Shown piece by piece: positions 9,637 to 18,388 of a stretch of DNA of 64,000 nucleotides. The first letter of the stretch is position 1; every line of letters begins with the position of its first letter. The position numbers and the translations under genes were made by a program. The notes beneath the pieces are model-generated. The model did not search any database. It worked only from the letters and a program-made list of their open reading frames with translations, and was not told the DNA's origin. This DNA is from Flavobacterium sp. (GTDB taxonomy: Bacteria; Bacteroidota; Bacteroidia; Flavobacteriales; Flavobacteriaceae): NCBI RefSeq assembly GCF_004295795.1, contig NZ_SEBR01000001.1:1-64000 (forward strand), written 5' to 3'.

Positions 9637-10038
9637 ATGAAAGCCTCGTTTTTTATCCCGATGTTCTTGTTGCCGTTTTTCGCAATCGCCCAATCTGACC
9701 TGGACAAAGTCATGCGCGGAGGCGAAATCTTGCTCGGCGGCCTGTCAATCCTCAAGGTCGCGCGCTCTGACGACAAGAAGAAAGACACCAAAAAAGTCGA
9801 AACCGTCTGCGTCAGGAACAAACTCACCCAAAAAGTCACGTTTCGCATCTCGGGAATCGATTCCGAAGAAAATGAAGTCAAGAAAGAGCTCGTGATTCCA
9901 AAAGACGGAAAAGAATGCCTGTTCGATATTCCCAAAATGGTCTGTACTTACGAATTTGTGCTTGCTACTGGCGAAGTCTATAAAAAAGGCGAATACAAAC
10001 TTGAGGATGAAGTTACTTTTACGGTGAAAGATCCGTGA
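9637..10038 (+). CDS. Small secreted protein of unknown function (133 aa)
   Basis: Starting at ATG 9637 gives a clean signal peptide (MKASFFIPMFLLPFFAIAQS) with cleavage after AIAQ. The longer frame from 9463 overlaps the AsmA gene and lacks a signal, so it is rejected. The mature part is small and charged, with a Lys/Asp-rich stretch (SDDKKKDTKKVE) and a predicted beta-rich C-terminus (ECLFDIPKMVCTYEFVLATG). Three cysteines could form a disulfide. No family is recognised. It has its own promoter and is convergent with the minus-strand gene that ends at 10048. Confidence 0.82.
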   Translation: MKASFFIPMFLLPFFAIAQSDLDKVMRGGEILLGGLSILKVARSDDKKKDTKKVETVCVRNKLTQKVTFRISGIDSEENEVKKELVIPKDGKECLFDIPKMVCTYEFVLATGEVYKKGEYKLEDEVTFTVKDP

Positions 10039-10047
10039 AAATCTGAA

Positions 10048-10821
10048 TTACTGTTGTTTTTTCTCAGTCAGATATTTCCAGTAGCGCTTTGGCACGTGTT
10101 GAATGTGAAGCTTCATGTTCTTGCGCGCCTCGATATTCGTGCTTTTGAAATAGTCGTTCCAAAGCAATCCGTACAATTCTTCTTTCCCATTCAAAGTGTG
10201 AGCCGGAAGAAAAGTAGAATTTTGCTGCAATTCCGAAACAACGTCGAATGTGATTTCAGATACCGTTTCAAGATCGTAGAACAGTCCGTATTTGCGCTTG
10301 AGGTCGTAAATGATCCAGCGTTGGTCGGCGTATCGGTTTTTGAAAAAGTTCGAGATCAAGGGAAGTACGTTGAAATCGGGTTCTATCGGCGCGTAAAAAA
10401 TCCCGTCGGAAGTTTCCTGAAATCGGATAAAAGCTTTCATGCGATGGCGCTCGCGGCTCACGCTTTTCTCGATCTTGGTAAGCGCCATAACAGCCGGATG
10501 TCCAAAATTGGTCTCAACGCCTTTCGGATTGTCGAAAACATAGCGTGCAAAGTCGAAAAGGAGCCGAAAATTTTCAGGTCTTTCCGATAGATAAGCGTAA
10601 TAGAACTTGCGCTGCCAATCTGCGGAAACTTTCTTTTTGAAACCGTCCCAAACGCGCTTCGACTTGGTTTCATCCGAAACGACTTCGTGGACTTCGTCGA
10701 GAAATCCCGGTTGGAAATGGATTGCACTTTCGAGCTTGACGGCTTTGGGTTTGAGTTCGTAAAATTCGAAAACGGCCGTGAGCAGGCCTTCGAGAGAACC
10801 GTCGAATACGAAAGTTGTCAT
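10048..10821 (-). CDS. TIGR03915/DUF4130-type putative DNA metabolism protein, partner of radical SAM gene
   Basis: This 257-residue protein starts MTTFVFDGSLEGLLTAVFEF, the hallmark of the family TIGR03915 that accompanies a radical SAM protein. The middle region (ALTKIEKSVSRERHRMKAFI) and the C-terminal part (NFFKNRYADQRWIIYDLKRK) are also typical. Its ATG overlaps the stop of the upstream radical SAM gene (TGATG), so the two are translationally coupled. The pair is thought to act in DNA repair or modification, and fused versions carry a uracil-DNA glycosylase-like domain, but the reaction is not established. Confidence 0.88.
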   Translation of the reverse strand: MTTFVFDGSLEGLLTAVFEFYELKPKAVKLESAIHFQPGFLDEVHEVVSDETKSKRVWDGFKKKVSADWQRKFYYAYLSERPENFRLLFDFARYVFDNPKGVETNFGHPAVMALTKIEKSVSRERHRMKAFIRFQETSDGIFYAPIEPDFNVLPLISNFFKNRYADQRWIIYDLKRKYGLFYDLETVSEITFDVVSELQQNSTFLPAHTLNGKEELYGLLWNDYFKSTNIEARKNMKLHIQHVPKRYWKYLTEKKQQ

Positions 10822-12077
10822 CAGAAAAGCGACAATTGGTTTTGGGCGACCTTTAGGTATTTGCTGTTCATTTCAGACAAGATCACAGATTTGACCTTGA
10901 AAGATTCGGGCGCGTTCAATTGAAAGACACTGTCGGCGCATCTCAGGAAATGTTTGGCGCGGTTCCAGGCGATTCCCATTTTTTGGAGTTGGTCGGAACG
11001 CAGTCGCCCGAATTTTCGGGCTTGTACGATCTTGTTGGCCGAACCGACCCCGATTCCCGGAATACGCATGATCATTTTATAATCGGCGGTGTTTACATCA
11101 ACCGGAAATTGTTCCATATTGCGCAATGCCCAAGATAGTTTTGGGTCAATGTCGACATCGAGCGACGGATTGTTGGCGTTCAAAAGTTCCTTGACATCAA
11201 ATCCGTAAAAGCGCATCAGCCAGTCGGTCTGGTACAATCTATTTTCTCGCAAAAGTGGCGGTTGCGTGCCAATTACGGGCATTCGCGAGTCATAACTTAT
11301 CGGAATATAACCCGAATAGTACACGCGCTTCAGGTCGAAATTCTTGTAATAGGCATCGGCACTGTACATGATTTCCATGTCAGATTCAGGCGTGGCACCA
11401 ATGACCATTTGCGTGCTTTGTCCGGCGGGAACGAATTTGGGTGTATTCCGGATCAATTTTCGCTCGTCCTTGAATTGAACGATGCTGTTCTGGATAAATC
11501 CGAGCGGCTTTTTGACTTCGTCGTGCGATTTGTCGGGCGCGAGCAATTTTAGCCCGGCTTCGGTAGGCATTTCGAGGTTGATGCTCATTCTGTCGGCATA
11601 CATTCCGGCTTCGGTCAGTAGTTCCTGACTTGCGCCGGGAATGGTTTTCAAATGGATGTAGCCGTTGAAACGGTGTTCGATCCGCAAGATTTTTACGATC
11701 CTGACCAAGCGTTCCATCGTGAAATCGGCGTTCTTGAAAATACCGGAACTTAGGAAAAGTCCTTCAATATAATTGCGTCGGTAAAAACTCATCGTCAAAT
11801 CGACGACCTCTTCCACCGTGAAAGCGGCGCGTTTTACATCGTTGCTTTTTCGCGAAACACAGAACGCACAGTCGTAAATACAGTGGTTCGTGAGCAGAAT
11901 TTTAAGAAGTGATACACAACGTCCGTCTTCTGTATAAGTATGACAGATGCCAGATGCGCTGCTGTCGCCCAAACCTTTGTTGGTGTTTTTGCGATTGCCT
12001 CCGCTCGAAGAACAGGAAACGTCGTACTTTGCGGCATCGGCAAGTATGGTAAGCTTTTCGCGGATTCTGTCTGACAT
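10821..12077 (-). CDS. Putative DNA modification/repair radical SAM protein (TIGR03916-type)
   Basis: The 418-residue protein carries the radical SAM cluster motif CxxxCxxC as Cys66, Cys70 and Cys73 (NHCIYDCAFC). Two further cysteines lie near residues 45-54 (GICHTYTEDGRC). The C-terminal part (about 320-385) holds helix-hairpin-helix DNA-binding motifs: VDVNTADYKMIMRIPGIGVG and GRLRSDQLQKMGI. This arrangement defines the family of radical SAM proteins paired with TIGR03915 proteins; its partner follows with a one-base overlap. The DNA-binding tail supports action on DNA, but substrate and product are unknown. Confidence 0.9.
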   Translation of the reverse strand: MSDRIREKLTILADAAKYDVSCSSSGGNRKNTNKGLGDSSASGICHTYTEDGRCVSLLKILLTNHCIYDCAFCVSRKSNDVKRAAFTVEEVVDLTMSFYRRNYIEGLFLSSGIFKNADFTMERLVRIVKILRIEHRFNGYIHLKTIPGASQELLTEAGMYADRMSINLEMPTEAGLKLLAPDKSHDEVKKPLGFIQNSIVQFKDERKLIRNTPKFVPAGQSTQMVIGATPESDMEIMYSADAYYKNFDLKRVYYSGYIPISYDSRMPVIGTQPPLLRENRLYQTDWLMRFYGFDVKELLNANNPSLDVDIDPKLSWALRNMEQFPVDVNTADYKMIMRIPGIGVGSANKIVQARKFGRLRSDQLQKMGIAWNRAKHFLRCADSVFQLNAPESFKVKSVILSEMNSKYLKVAQNQLSLF

Positions 12078-12435
12078 GGCTGGAAATTGATCTATAAAAA
12101 TAAGGGAAAACGCAACCGATGTTTGGTCAACAATCGTTAAAATTGCAACATATTCAATTACATTTAGGAGAATTCACCAATTTGCACATTTTCAAACTGT
12201 AATAAAACTAAATTGCTGAATTGTACGTTAATATGTTTCAGAATGCAACGATGTTAAATTTGAAATCGTACATTTGCACTCGCAAAATTGCGCAAATGTT
12301 CATTTTATGACAATAAATTGTTAATTCTGTCGATTAATATCGGCATTCATCGATTAACGTTGTTTATTGTTCAAGAATTTAATTTATTTGCCGAAATATT
12401 TTGCTAAAAAGATTTTTTATTTACTTTTACGGCCT
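12078..12435. other. Intergenic region between divergent genes, with promoter-like boxes
   Basis: No gene is seen in this 358-bp AT-rich stretch between the radical SAM gene (minus) and the PID-CTERM gene (plus). It contains a strong -7-like box TACATTTG near 12268-12276 and another TTACTTTTA near 12421-12430. There is a short repeated element TCGATTAA (twice, around 12331 and 12351) that could be a regulator site. No RNA gene was recognised. Confidence 0.5.
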
Positions 12436-12678
12436 ATGAAATTTGTCCCAAAAACAATTCTGAAAGTTACATCAGTGGCAGTGTTTACGCTTGCTGCCGT
12501 GATGGTTACAGGTATTTCCCTGGCCGCTCCAAACAACCCGCCGCCTCCGTCTCCAGGTCCGGGACCGGTGCCGCCCGGCTTGCCGATCGATAACGGCATC
12601 TTGGTTTTGGCAGTTGCCGCATCCGTTTTAGCCTTCTATAAAATACAACAGATAAAGAATAAAAAAGCCCGAATGTAA
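12436..12678 (+). CDS. PID-CTERM sorting-domain small protein
   Basis: The start ATG 12436 gives an 80-residue protein with an N-terminal signal (MKFVPKTILKVTSVAVFTLA to about LAA), a Pro/Gly-rich linker (PPPPSPGPGPVPPG), then LPIDNG, a hydrophobic helix (ILVLAVAASVLAFY) and a basic end (KIQQIKNKKARM). The motif plus helix plus basic tail is the PID-CTERM signal of Bacteroidetes. It resembles exosortase or sortase substrates, which are cut and anchored. The mature protein is only a proline-rich peptide. An upstream in-frame ATG (12367) would place another hydrophobic stretch in front and is less likely. No exosortase gene is seen in the window. Confidence 0.8.
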   Translation: MKFVPKTILKVTSVAVFTLAAVMVTGISLAAPNNPPPPSPGPGPVPPGLPIDNGILVLAVAASVLAFYKIQQIKNKKARM

Positions 12679-12692
12679 ATCCGGGCTTTTTC
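12661..12692. terminator. Bidirectional terminator between PID-CTERM gene and ribE
   Basis: The hairpin AAAAAGCCCG-loop-CCGGGCTTTTT has A-rich and T-rich flanks and can stop transcription from both converging genes. The stop codon of the PID-CTERM gene lies in its loop. Confidence 0.85.
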
Positions 12693-12694
12693 TT

Positions 12695-13291
12695 TTAGTC
12701 TATTTGGCGCAATCCGTAGAGTCGAGCGATGTATTTTCCGACAACATCAAATTCCAGATTGATTTTCGTGCCAACTGTAAAGTGCTTGAAATTCGTGTGC
12801 TCGAAGGTGTATGGAATAATCGCGACACTAAATTCGCCCGGTTCGGAAGCCACAACAGTGAGACTCACTCCGTTAACGGTAATTGAACCTTTTTCTATCG
12901 TTATATTATTGAGTTCCTGATCGTAGGAGAACCTGAATTCCCAACTTCCGTTTCCTTCTTCGGCGGCGATGCAGACCGCGGTTTGGTCAACGTGGCCTTG
13001 CACGATGTGTCCGTCGAGGCGGTCGCCCAGCTTCATTCCTCTTTCGAGATTGATTTCTTCTCCAACTTTCCATTCACCTATATTGGTTTTGAGCACAGTC
13101 TCGTGAATTGCGGTCACGGCGTAGTCATTTTCCGAAAGCGAAACGACCGTAAGGCAGATTCCGTTATGGGAAACGCTCTGGTCAATCTTAAGTTCGTTGG
13201 TAAAAGTGGAGCTGATTGTGAGGTTGAGGTTGTCGCCGTCGCGGACAATATCCTTGACAACGCCCAACGTTTCTATGATTCCGGTAAACAT
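12695..13291 (-). CDS. ribE: Riboflavin synthase, alpha chain
   Basis: The enzyme converts two 6,7-dimethyl-8-ribityllumazine molecules to riboflavin and the ribitylamino-uracil precursor. The 198-residue length is typical. It begins with the invariant MFTGIIETLG and shows two homologous lumazine-binding barrels: about residues 1-90 (DQSVSHNGICLTVVSL) and 91-190 (KGSITVNGVSLTVVAS). The linker GDRLDGHIVQGHVDQT is the conserved family motif. It is transcribed divergently from pdxA, with 56 bp between the starts, so the two vitamin-cofactor genes may share a control region. Confidence 0.96.
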   Translation of the reverse strand: MFTGIIETLGVVKDIVRDGDNLNLTISSTFTNELKIDQSVSHNGICLTVVSLSENDYAVTAIHETVLKTNIGEWKVGEEINLERGMKLGDRLDGHIVQGHVDQTAVCIAAEEGNGSWEFRFSYDQELNNITIEKGSITVNGVSLTVVASEPGEFSVAIIPYTFEHTNFKHFTVGTKINLEFDVVGKYIARLYGLRQID

Positions 13292-13347
13292 TGGCTTTTA
13301 TTTGCTTAAATTTGCCCTCAAAATTAGCGAATAAAATCCGTTGGCAA

Positions 13348-14415
13348 ATGACCAGAAAAGCAGAAAACATCATCGTGGGAATATCAATCGGGGACTTGAA
13401 CGGCATCGGGCCTGAAGTCGTGCTCAAAACCTTCGAGGATTCAAGGATGTTGGAACTTTGCACGCCTGTGATTTTCGCGAACGTCAAGATTTTGTCGTTT
13501 GTCAAGAAAACATTCGATTCCCAGTCGACACTCCACGGAATCGACAGCCTCGATCAACTCGTGACGGGAAAGATTAACGTGCTCAACGTCTGGAAAGAAC
13601 CGGTCGACCTGAATCTCGGTACGAATGATCCGGTTGTGGGGGAGTTTGCGATCAAGTCTTTCCGCGCCTCGGTTTCGGCTTTGAAAGAAGGCAAGATCGA
13701 TGTTTTGGTGACCGCGCCAATCAATAAATACAATGTGCAATCGGATGAATTCAAATTTCCGGGCCACACCGATTATCTCAATCAGGAACTCGAAGGCGAT
13801 GCTTTGATGTTGATGGTTCAGGACAATTTGCGCGTTGGTTTGTTGACCGATCACGTTCCGGTGAACCAGGTCGCGTCGCATCTTACGGAAGCTTTGGTGC
13901 GCAAGAAAATCGAGACCGTCAAGAAGTCGCTTACGCAGGATTTCGGAATCAACAAACCCAAAATTGCGGTTTTGGGGCTAAATCCGCACGCCGGAGACAA
14001 CGGTGTCATCGGTCAGGAAGACGAAACGATATTGAAGCCGGTCGTTAAGAAAATGTTTGAATCCGGAACGATGGTTTTTGGGCCTTATCCGGCAGACGGT
14101 TTCTTCGGAAGCGGCCAATACGAGAGATTCGACGCTGTAATCGCGGCTTATCACGACCAAGGTTTGATTCCGTTCAAGACGCTGGCTTTTGGAAAAGGCG
14201 TGAATTATACCGCTGGTTTGGATAAAGTAAGAACATCGCCAGACCACGGAACGGCATACGACATCGCAGGCAAAGGAATCGCCGATCACAGTTCGTTTGC
14301 CGAGGCAGTTTACATGGCAATAGACATTTTCCACTCGCGTTCTGGCTATGCGGAAATCGCGAAAAACCCTTTGAAAATCAAGGAAAAGAGCCTTGAATCA
14401 AAAAAAGGCAATTAA
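13348..14415 (+). CDS. pdxA: 4-hydroxythreonine-4-phosphate dehydrogenase
   Basis: PdxA oxidises 4-phospho-hydroxy-L-threonine in the DXP-dependent pyridoxal 5'-phosphate pathway. The ATG at 13348 gives 355 residues and the expected N-terminus VGISIGDLNGIGPEV; the frame extends upstream to 13291 but that part is not PdxA-like. Metal- and substrate-binding motifs are visible: PGHTDYL, LNPHAGDNG and AAYHDQGLIPFK. The length is slightly above the usual 330 residues owing to a charged C-terminal tail. It is followed by yceD, rpmF, fabH and the acetyl-CoA carboxylase genes in an order common in Flavobacteria. Confidence 0.96.
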   Translation: MTRKAENIIVGISIGDLNGIGPEVVLKTFEDSRMLELCTPVIFANVKILSFVKKTFDSQSTLHGIDSLDQLVTGKINVLNVWKEPVDLNLGTNDPVVGEFAIKSFRASVSALKEGKIDVLVTAPINKYNVQSDEFKFPGHTDYLNQELEGDALMLMVQDNLRVGLLTDHVPVNQVASHLTEALVRKKIETVKKSLTQDFGINKPKIAVLGLNPHAGDNGVIGQEDETILKPVVKKMFESGTMVFGPYPADGFFGSGQYERFDAVIAAYHDQGLIPFKTLAFGKGVNYTAGLDKVRTSPDHGTAYDIAGKGIADHSSFAEAVYMAIDIFHSRSGYAEIAKNPLKIKEKSLESKKGN

Positions 14416-14420
14416 GTCTT

Positions 14421-14448
14421 TTGTTTATTTAAATATTTTTTATCTTTG
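14421..14448 (+). promoter_or_regulatory. Promoter of the yceD-rpmF operon
   Basis: TTG at 14421 and TATCTTTG at 14441-14448 are 17 bp apart, matching the Bacteroidetes consensus. The box lies just after the pdxA stop and 29 bp before the yceD start. Confidence 0.65.
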
Positions 14449-14454
14449 CCCACC

Positions 14455-14466
14455 CGAATTCGGGGC
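14455..14466 (+). promoter_or_regulatory. Palindrome CCCGAATTCGGG in the yceD-rpmF leader
   Basis: A perfect 12-bp palindrome lies at or just after the expected transcription start and 11 bp before the yceD start codon. It could be a repressor site or an RNA hairpin that controls ribosome access for the ribosomal protein L32 operon. Its role is unproven. Confidence 0.4.
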
Positions 14467-14476
14467 AAATTGTGTG

Positions 14477-15040
14477 ATGATGAAACAGTTGAATGAATTT
14501 TTGATTTCGTTCGCGGGATTAAAATTAGGAAAGCACCAATTTGAGTATCAGATTGATAAAAAGTTCTTTGACGAATTTGGTTACGATGAGTTTGAATCTT
14601 GCAACATCACTGTAAATGTGACGCTTGACAAGAAGACGACCATGCTCGAATTGACCTTCAAGCACAAAGGCACGGTTTACGTTCCTTGCGACTTGACTGG
14701 AGAAATGTTCGATCTTCCCGTAAAAGGAAAGATGGAATTGATCGTGCAATTTGGGGAAGAGCTCAATAATGACAATGAGGAATTGTTGGTCATTCCGCAC
14801 GGAGAACATCAGATTGACATCTCTCAATATGTGTATGAAATGATCGCTTTGTCTATTCCGTTGAAGCGCGTCCATCCCGGAATCAAGGACGGAACGCTCA
14901 AGTCGGAAGCGCTCGACAAACTCAATGAACTGAAAGTAACCAAGAAAAAAGACGTCAAGGACGACAATAAAGAAGAAAGTACCGACCCACGTTGGGATAA
15001 ATTAAAGTCACTGTTAACGGATAAAAAAATAAAAGAGTAA
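14477..15040 (+). CDS. yceD: DUF177/YceD-family protein
   Basis: The protein is the conserved neighbour of rpmF. Proteins of this family affect 23S rRNA processing or maturation in other bacteria. From ATG 14477 (or the adjacent ATG 14480) it has about 187 residues. The family core is visible around residues 50-115: [20 protein letters not shown], then [15 protein letters not shown]. The C-terminal third is charged and Lys-rich ([15 protein letters not shown]). The usual second CxxC-like cysteine is not evident; only one cysteine remains at VPCDLTG. It ends one base before the start of rpmF, so both are co-translated from the promoter at 14421. Confidence 0.9.
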   Translation: MMKQLNEFLISFAGLKLGKHQFEYQIDKKFFDEFGYDEFESCNITVNVTLDKKTTMLELTFKHKGTVYVPCDLTGEMFDLPVKGKMELIVQFGEELNNDNEELLVIPHGEHQIDISQYVYEMIALSIPLKRVHPGIKDGTLKSEALDKLNELKVTKKKDVKDDNKEESTDPRWDKLKSLLTDKKIKE

Positions 15041-15041
15041 A

Positions 15042-15236
15042 ATGGCACATCCTAAGAGAAAGGTTTCCAAAACCAGAAGAGACAAGAGAAGAACACACTA
15101 TAAAGCAACTGTAGCTACAATCGCGACTTGCCCTGTAACAGGCGAGGCTCACTTGTACCACAGAGCTTACTGGCATGAAGGCAAAATGTACTACAGAGGC
15201 CAGGTAGTTATCGATAAGACTGAAGCTGTTGCTTAA
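15042..15236 (+). CDS. rpmF: 50S ribosomal protein L32
   Basis: The 64-residue basic protein begins [20 protein letters not shown], the standard L32 N-terminus. It continues with [16 protein letters not shown]. One cysteine remains of the zinc-ribbon type set, as in many zinc-free Bacteroidetes L32 proteins. It starts one base after the yceD stop and is followed by a terminator. Confidence 0.98.
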   Translation: MAHPKRKVSKTRRDKRRTHYKATVATIATCPVTGEAHLYHRAYWHEGKMYYRGQVVIDKTEAVA

Positions 15237-15257
15237 TACGCTGTAAGTCAATACTTA

Positions 15258-15290
15258 TAAACTCTCACGTTGTGGGAGTTTTTTTTATTG
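15258..15290 (+). terminator. Rho-independent terminator after rpmF
   Basis: The hairpin AACTCTCAC-GT-TGTGGGAGTT is followed by a run of T. It separates the yceD-rpmF unit from fabH. Confidence 0.85.
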
Positions 15291-15398
15291 CCTTAAATTT
15301 TAGTCGGAAATAACGTTTTCGGAAACGCCTGTTCCCGAAAAAATTTGTAATTTCAACACCTTTACGGGAAAATCCCAAAGAAGAAAATTTCTCCATCT

Positions 15399-16397
15399 AT
15401 GAGCAAAATCACAGCCGCAATTACTGCTGTAGGAGGTTACGTTCCAGATTTCGTCCTCTCGAATAAAGTCCTTGAGACTATGGTCGATACGAACGACGAA
15501 TGGATTACCACCAGAACCGGAATCAAAGAGAGAAGGATTTTGAAAGATGCAGGGAAAGGCACGTCTTACCTTGCCATCAAAGCAGCCCAAAACCTGCTGG
15601 AGCGCGGAAACGTTGACCCAAGTGAGATCGATATGGTCTTGCTTGCCACAACAACGCCTGACATGCCGGTTGCCGCTACCGCAGTTTACGTCGCTACGCA
15701 AATTGGAGCCGTAAACGCATTCGCCTACGATTTGCAGGCCGCCTGTTCGAGCTTTCTTTACGGAATGTCGACGGCCGCAGCTTACATCGAAACCGGACGA
15801 TACAAGAAAGTGCTGGTGATCGGAGCCGACAAAATGTCCTCGATCATCGATTATACTGACAGAGCAACGTGCATCATCTTCGGAGACGGAGCGGGCGCTG
15901 CTCTTTTTGAGCCCAACCACGAAGGTCTTGGTTTGCAGGATGAATTTCTTCGCTCAGACGGAATCGGACGCGAATACCTCAAGATCGATGCGGGCGGATC
16001 ATTGCTTCCACCATCGCAAGAAACCGTCGAAAACAAGCAACACTATGTTTTCCAGGACGGAAAAACGGTTTTCAAATATGCCGTCACAGGAATGGCCGAT
16101 GTATCTGAAAAGATCATGGAGCGAAACAATCTCTCCGAAACCGATGTAAATTGGTTGATCGCGCATCAGGCCAACAAAAGAATTATCGATGCGACGGCTC
16201 ACAGAATGGGCGTTGCAGACGAAAAAGTCCTGGTCAACATCGAGCGATACGGAAACACGACCTCGGGAACACTACCTTTGTTGCTGAGCGATTTCGAACA
16301 CAAATTCAAGAAAGGCGACAACCTGATTTTCGCGGCATTCGGCGGCGGATTCACTTGGGGATCGATCTACTTGAAATGGGCATACGACGCTAAATAA
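15399..16397 (+). CDS. fabH: 3-oxoacyl-[ACP] synthase III (KAS III)
   Basis: FabH starts fatty acid synthesis by condensing an acyl-CoA (branched in many Bacteroidetes) with malonyl-ACP. The 332-residue length is typical. The catalytic triad is Cys116 (LQAACSSFLYG), His256 (IAHQANKRIID) and Asn286 (RYGNTTSGT). The N-terminal pattern DEWITTRTGIKERR is also characteristic. It is followed after 24 bp by accB and then accC, so initiation and malonyl-CoA supply are probably co-transcribed. Confidence 0.97.
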   Translation: MSKITAAITAVGGYVPDFVLSNKVLETMVDTNDEWITTRTGIKERRILKDAGKGTSYLAIKAAQNLLERGNVDPSEIDMVLLATTTPDMPVAATAVYVATQIGAVNAFAYDLQAACSSFLYGMSTAAAYIETGRYKKVLVIGADKMSSIIDYTDRATCIIFGDGAGAALFEPNHEGLGLQDEFLRSDGIGREYLKIDAGGSLLPPSQETVENKQHYVFQDGKTVFKYAVTGMADVSEKIMERNNLSETDVNWLIAHQANKRIIDATAHRMGVADEKVLVNIERYGNTTSGTLPLLLSDFEHKFKKGDNLIFAAFGGGFTWGSIYLKWAYDAK

Positions 16398-16421
16398 CTA
16401 AACATACCAAATTACAACCTT

Positions 16422-16904
16422 ATGGATATCAGAGACATTCAGAACCTTATCCGCTTTGTAGCCAAATCTGGAGCTACCGAAGTTAAACTGGAGATGGACG
16501 ATTTCAAGATCACCATCAAAACGACAAACGAAGCGAGTGCGCCAGAAGTGACGTATATCCAACAAGCTCCGGTTGCCATGCCACAAGTTGCCGCTCCGGT
16601 CGCTGCACCAGCTACAGCCGCTACGCCAACCGCGCCTGCTGCCGCTGCAACGGAAGATTCGAAGTACATCACCATCAAATCGCCAATCATCGGGACTTTC
16701 TACCGCAAGCCGTCTCCGGACAAACCGGTTTACATCGAGGTAGGAAGCAACATCCAGAAAGGCGACGTGCTTTGCGTGATCGAAGCGATGAAGCTTTTCA
16801 ACGAAATCGAGTCGGAATACTCCGGGAAAATCGTGAAAATCCTTGTGGATGACATGTCTCCGGTAGAATTCGACCAACCGTTGTTCCTCGTTGATCCGTC
16901 TTAA
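16422..16904 (+). CDS. accB: Biotin carboxyl carrier protein of acetyl-CoA carboxylase
   Basis: AccB carries the biotin that moves CO2 between biotin carboxylase and carboxyltransferase. The 160-residue protein has the standard N-terminal region (DIRDIQNLIRFVAKSGATEV), an Ala/Pro-rich flexible linker at about residues 45-78, and the biotinyl domain at 80-160. The biotinylated lysine is Lys124 in VIEAMKLFNEIES. It lies between fabH and accC. Confidence 0.97.
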   Translation: MDIRDIQNLIRFVAKSGATEVKLEMDDFKITIKTTNEASAPEVTYIQQAPVAMPQVAAPVAAPATAATPTAPAAAATEDSKYITIKSPIIGTFYRKPSPDKPVYIEVGSNIQKGDVLCVIEAMKLFNEIESEYSGKIVKILVDDMSPVEFDQPLFLVDPS

Positions 16905-16995
16905 CAATATTTTGAATGTTGAAAGTTGATTTTCAGATAAGGGAAACCTTGTCAGACTGTCAGTATTCAACATTTTTCATTTAAAACAGACTACT

Positions 16996-18342
16996 ATGTT
17001 CAAGAAGATATTGATAGCAAACCGTGGTGAAATCGCACTTCGCGTGATCCGCACTTGCCGCGAGATGGGCATCAAGACCGTTGCGGTTTATTCGACAGCC
17101 GATGCCGAAAGCCTTCACGTAAAGTTCGCCGACGAGGCCGTGTGTATCGGGCCGCCGCCGAGCAACCAGTCCTATCTGAAAATGTCGAATATTATCGCTG
17201 CCGCGGAAATCACAAACGCCGACGCGATCCATCCGGGTTACGGATTCCTCTCGGAAAACGCCAAATTCTCGAAAATCTGCCAGGAGCACGGCATCAAGTT
17301 CATTGGAGCGTCTCCCGAAATGATCGAAAAAATGGGTGACAAGGCTACGGCCAAAGCCACAATGAAAGAGGCCGGAGTTCCGTGTGTGCCAGGTTCTGAC
17401 GGATTGTTGGAATCGCTCGACCACGCCAGAAAAGTTGCCGAAGAATCGGGTTATCCGGTGATGATGAAAGCGACTGCCGGCGGTGGAGGAAAAGGAATGC
17501 GCGCCATCTGGAAAGAAGAAGAGCTCGAAAAAGCTTGGGAAAGTGCACGACAAGAAGCTGCAGCATCGTTCGGAAACGACGGAATGTACATGGAAAAGTT
17601 GATCCAGGAACCGCGCCACATCGAGATTCAAATCGTGGGCGACGCCTACGGAAAAGCTTGCCACCTGAGTGAACGCGATTGTTCGGTACAACGTCGTCAC
17701 CAAAAACTGACAGAAGAAACGCCATCTCCGTTCATGACGGACGAATTGCGCGACAAAATGGGAGCCGCCGCCGTGCGAGCTGCCGAATACATCAAATACG
17801 AAGGCGCCGGAACGGTAGAATTTTTGGTGGATAAAGACCGCAACTTCTACTTCATGGAAATGAACACACGTATCCAGGTCGAGCATCCGATCACGGAGCA
17901 AGTCATCGACTACGACTTGATCCGCGAGCAGATTTTGGTCGCTGCCGGCGTGCCGATTTCGGGCAAGAACTATCTTCCGCAGTTGCATGCGATCGAAGTG
18001 CGTATCAATGCCGAAGATCCTTACAACGATTTCCGTCCGTCACCGGGAAAGATCACGACTTTGCACGCTCCAGGCGGACACGGCGTTCGTCTCGACACTC
18101 ACGTTTACGCGGGTTACACGATTCCACCGAACTATGACTCGATGATCGCCAAGTTGATTACGACGGCACAAACGCGTCAGGAAGCCATCAACAAGATGAA
18201 ACGTGCGCTTGATGAATTCGTGATTGAGGGCATCAAAACCACGATTCCGTTCCACAGACAATTGATGGACGAACCGGCGTACGTCGAAGGAAACTACACG
18301 ACGAAGTTCATGGAGACTTTCAAGATGAACGATCCCGAATAA
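16996..18342 (+). CDS. accC: Biotin carboxylase subunit of acetyl-CoA carboxylase
   Basis: AccC carboxylates biotin on AccB using ATP and bicarbonate. The 448-residue length is typical. The N-terminal domain begins [20 protein letters not shown]. The ATP-grasp glycine loop is [14 protein letters not shown], and metal and biotin residues appear in [18 protein letters not shown]. The gene starts 91 bp after accB and ends just before a terminator. It has the bacterial housekeeping form, not the longer acyl-CoA carboxylase fusion. Confidence 0.97.
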   Translation: MFKKILIANRGEIALRVIRTCREMGIKTVAVYSTADAESLHVKFADEAVCIGPPPSNQSYLKMSNIIAAAEITNADAIHPGYGFLSENAKFSKICQEHGIKFIGASPEMIEKMGDKATAKATMKEAGVPCVPGSDGLLESLDHARKVAEESGYPVMMKATAGGGGKGMRAIWKEEELEKAWESARQEAAASFGNDGMYMEKLIQEPRHIEIQIVGDAYGKACHLSERDCSVQRRHQKLTEETPSPFMTDELRDKMGAAAVRAAEYIKYEGAGTVEFLVDKDRNFYFMEMNTRIQVEHPITEQVIDYDLIREQILVAAGVPISGKNYLPQLHAIEVRINAEDPYNDFRPSPGKITTLHAPGGHGVRLDTHVYAGYTIPPNYDSMIAKLITTAQTRQEAINKMKRALDEFVIEGIKTTIPFHRQLMDEPAYVEGNYTTKFMETFKMNDPE

Positions 18343-18355
18343 ATCCAGAATAAAG

Positions 18356-18388
18356 CAAAAAGCCTGTCACAACCGACAGGCTTTTTTA
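18356..18388. terminator. Bidirectional terminator after accC
   Basis: AAAAAGCCTGTC-ACAACC-GACAGGCTTTTTT is a strong hairpin with A and T runs on both sides. It serves accC and the converging minus-strand gene that stops at 18386. Confidence 0.85.

Noticed and set aside
12078-12435. tRNA or structured RNA gene in the AT-rich gap
   Set aside because: No cloverleaf or conserved RNA core could be folded by eye; only promoter-like boxes were found.
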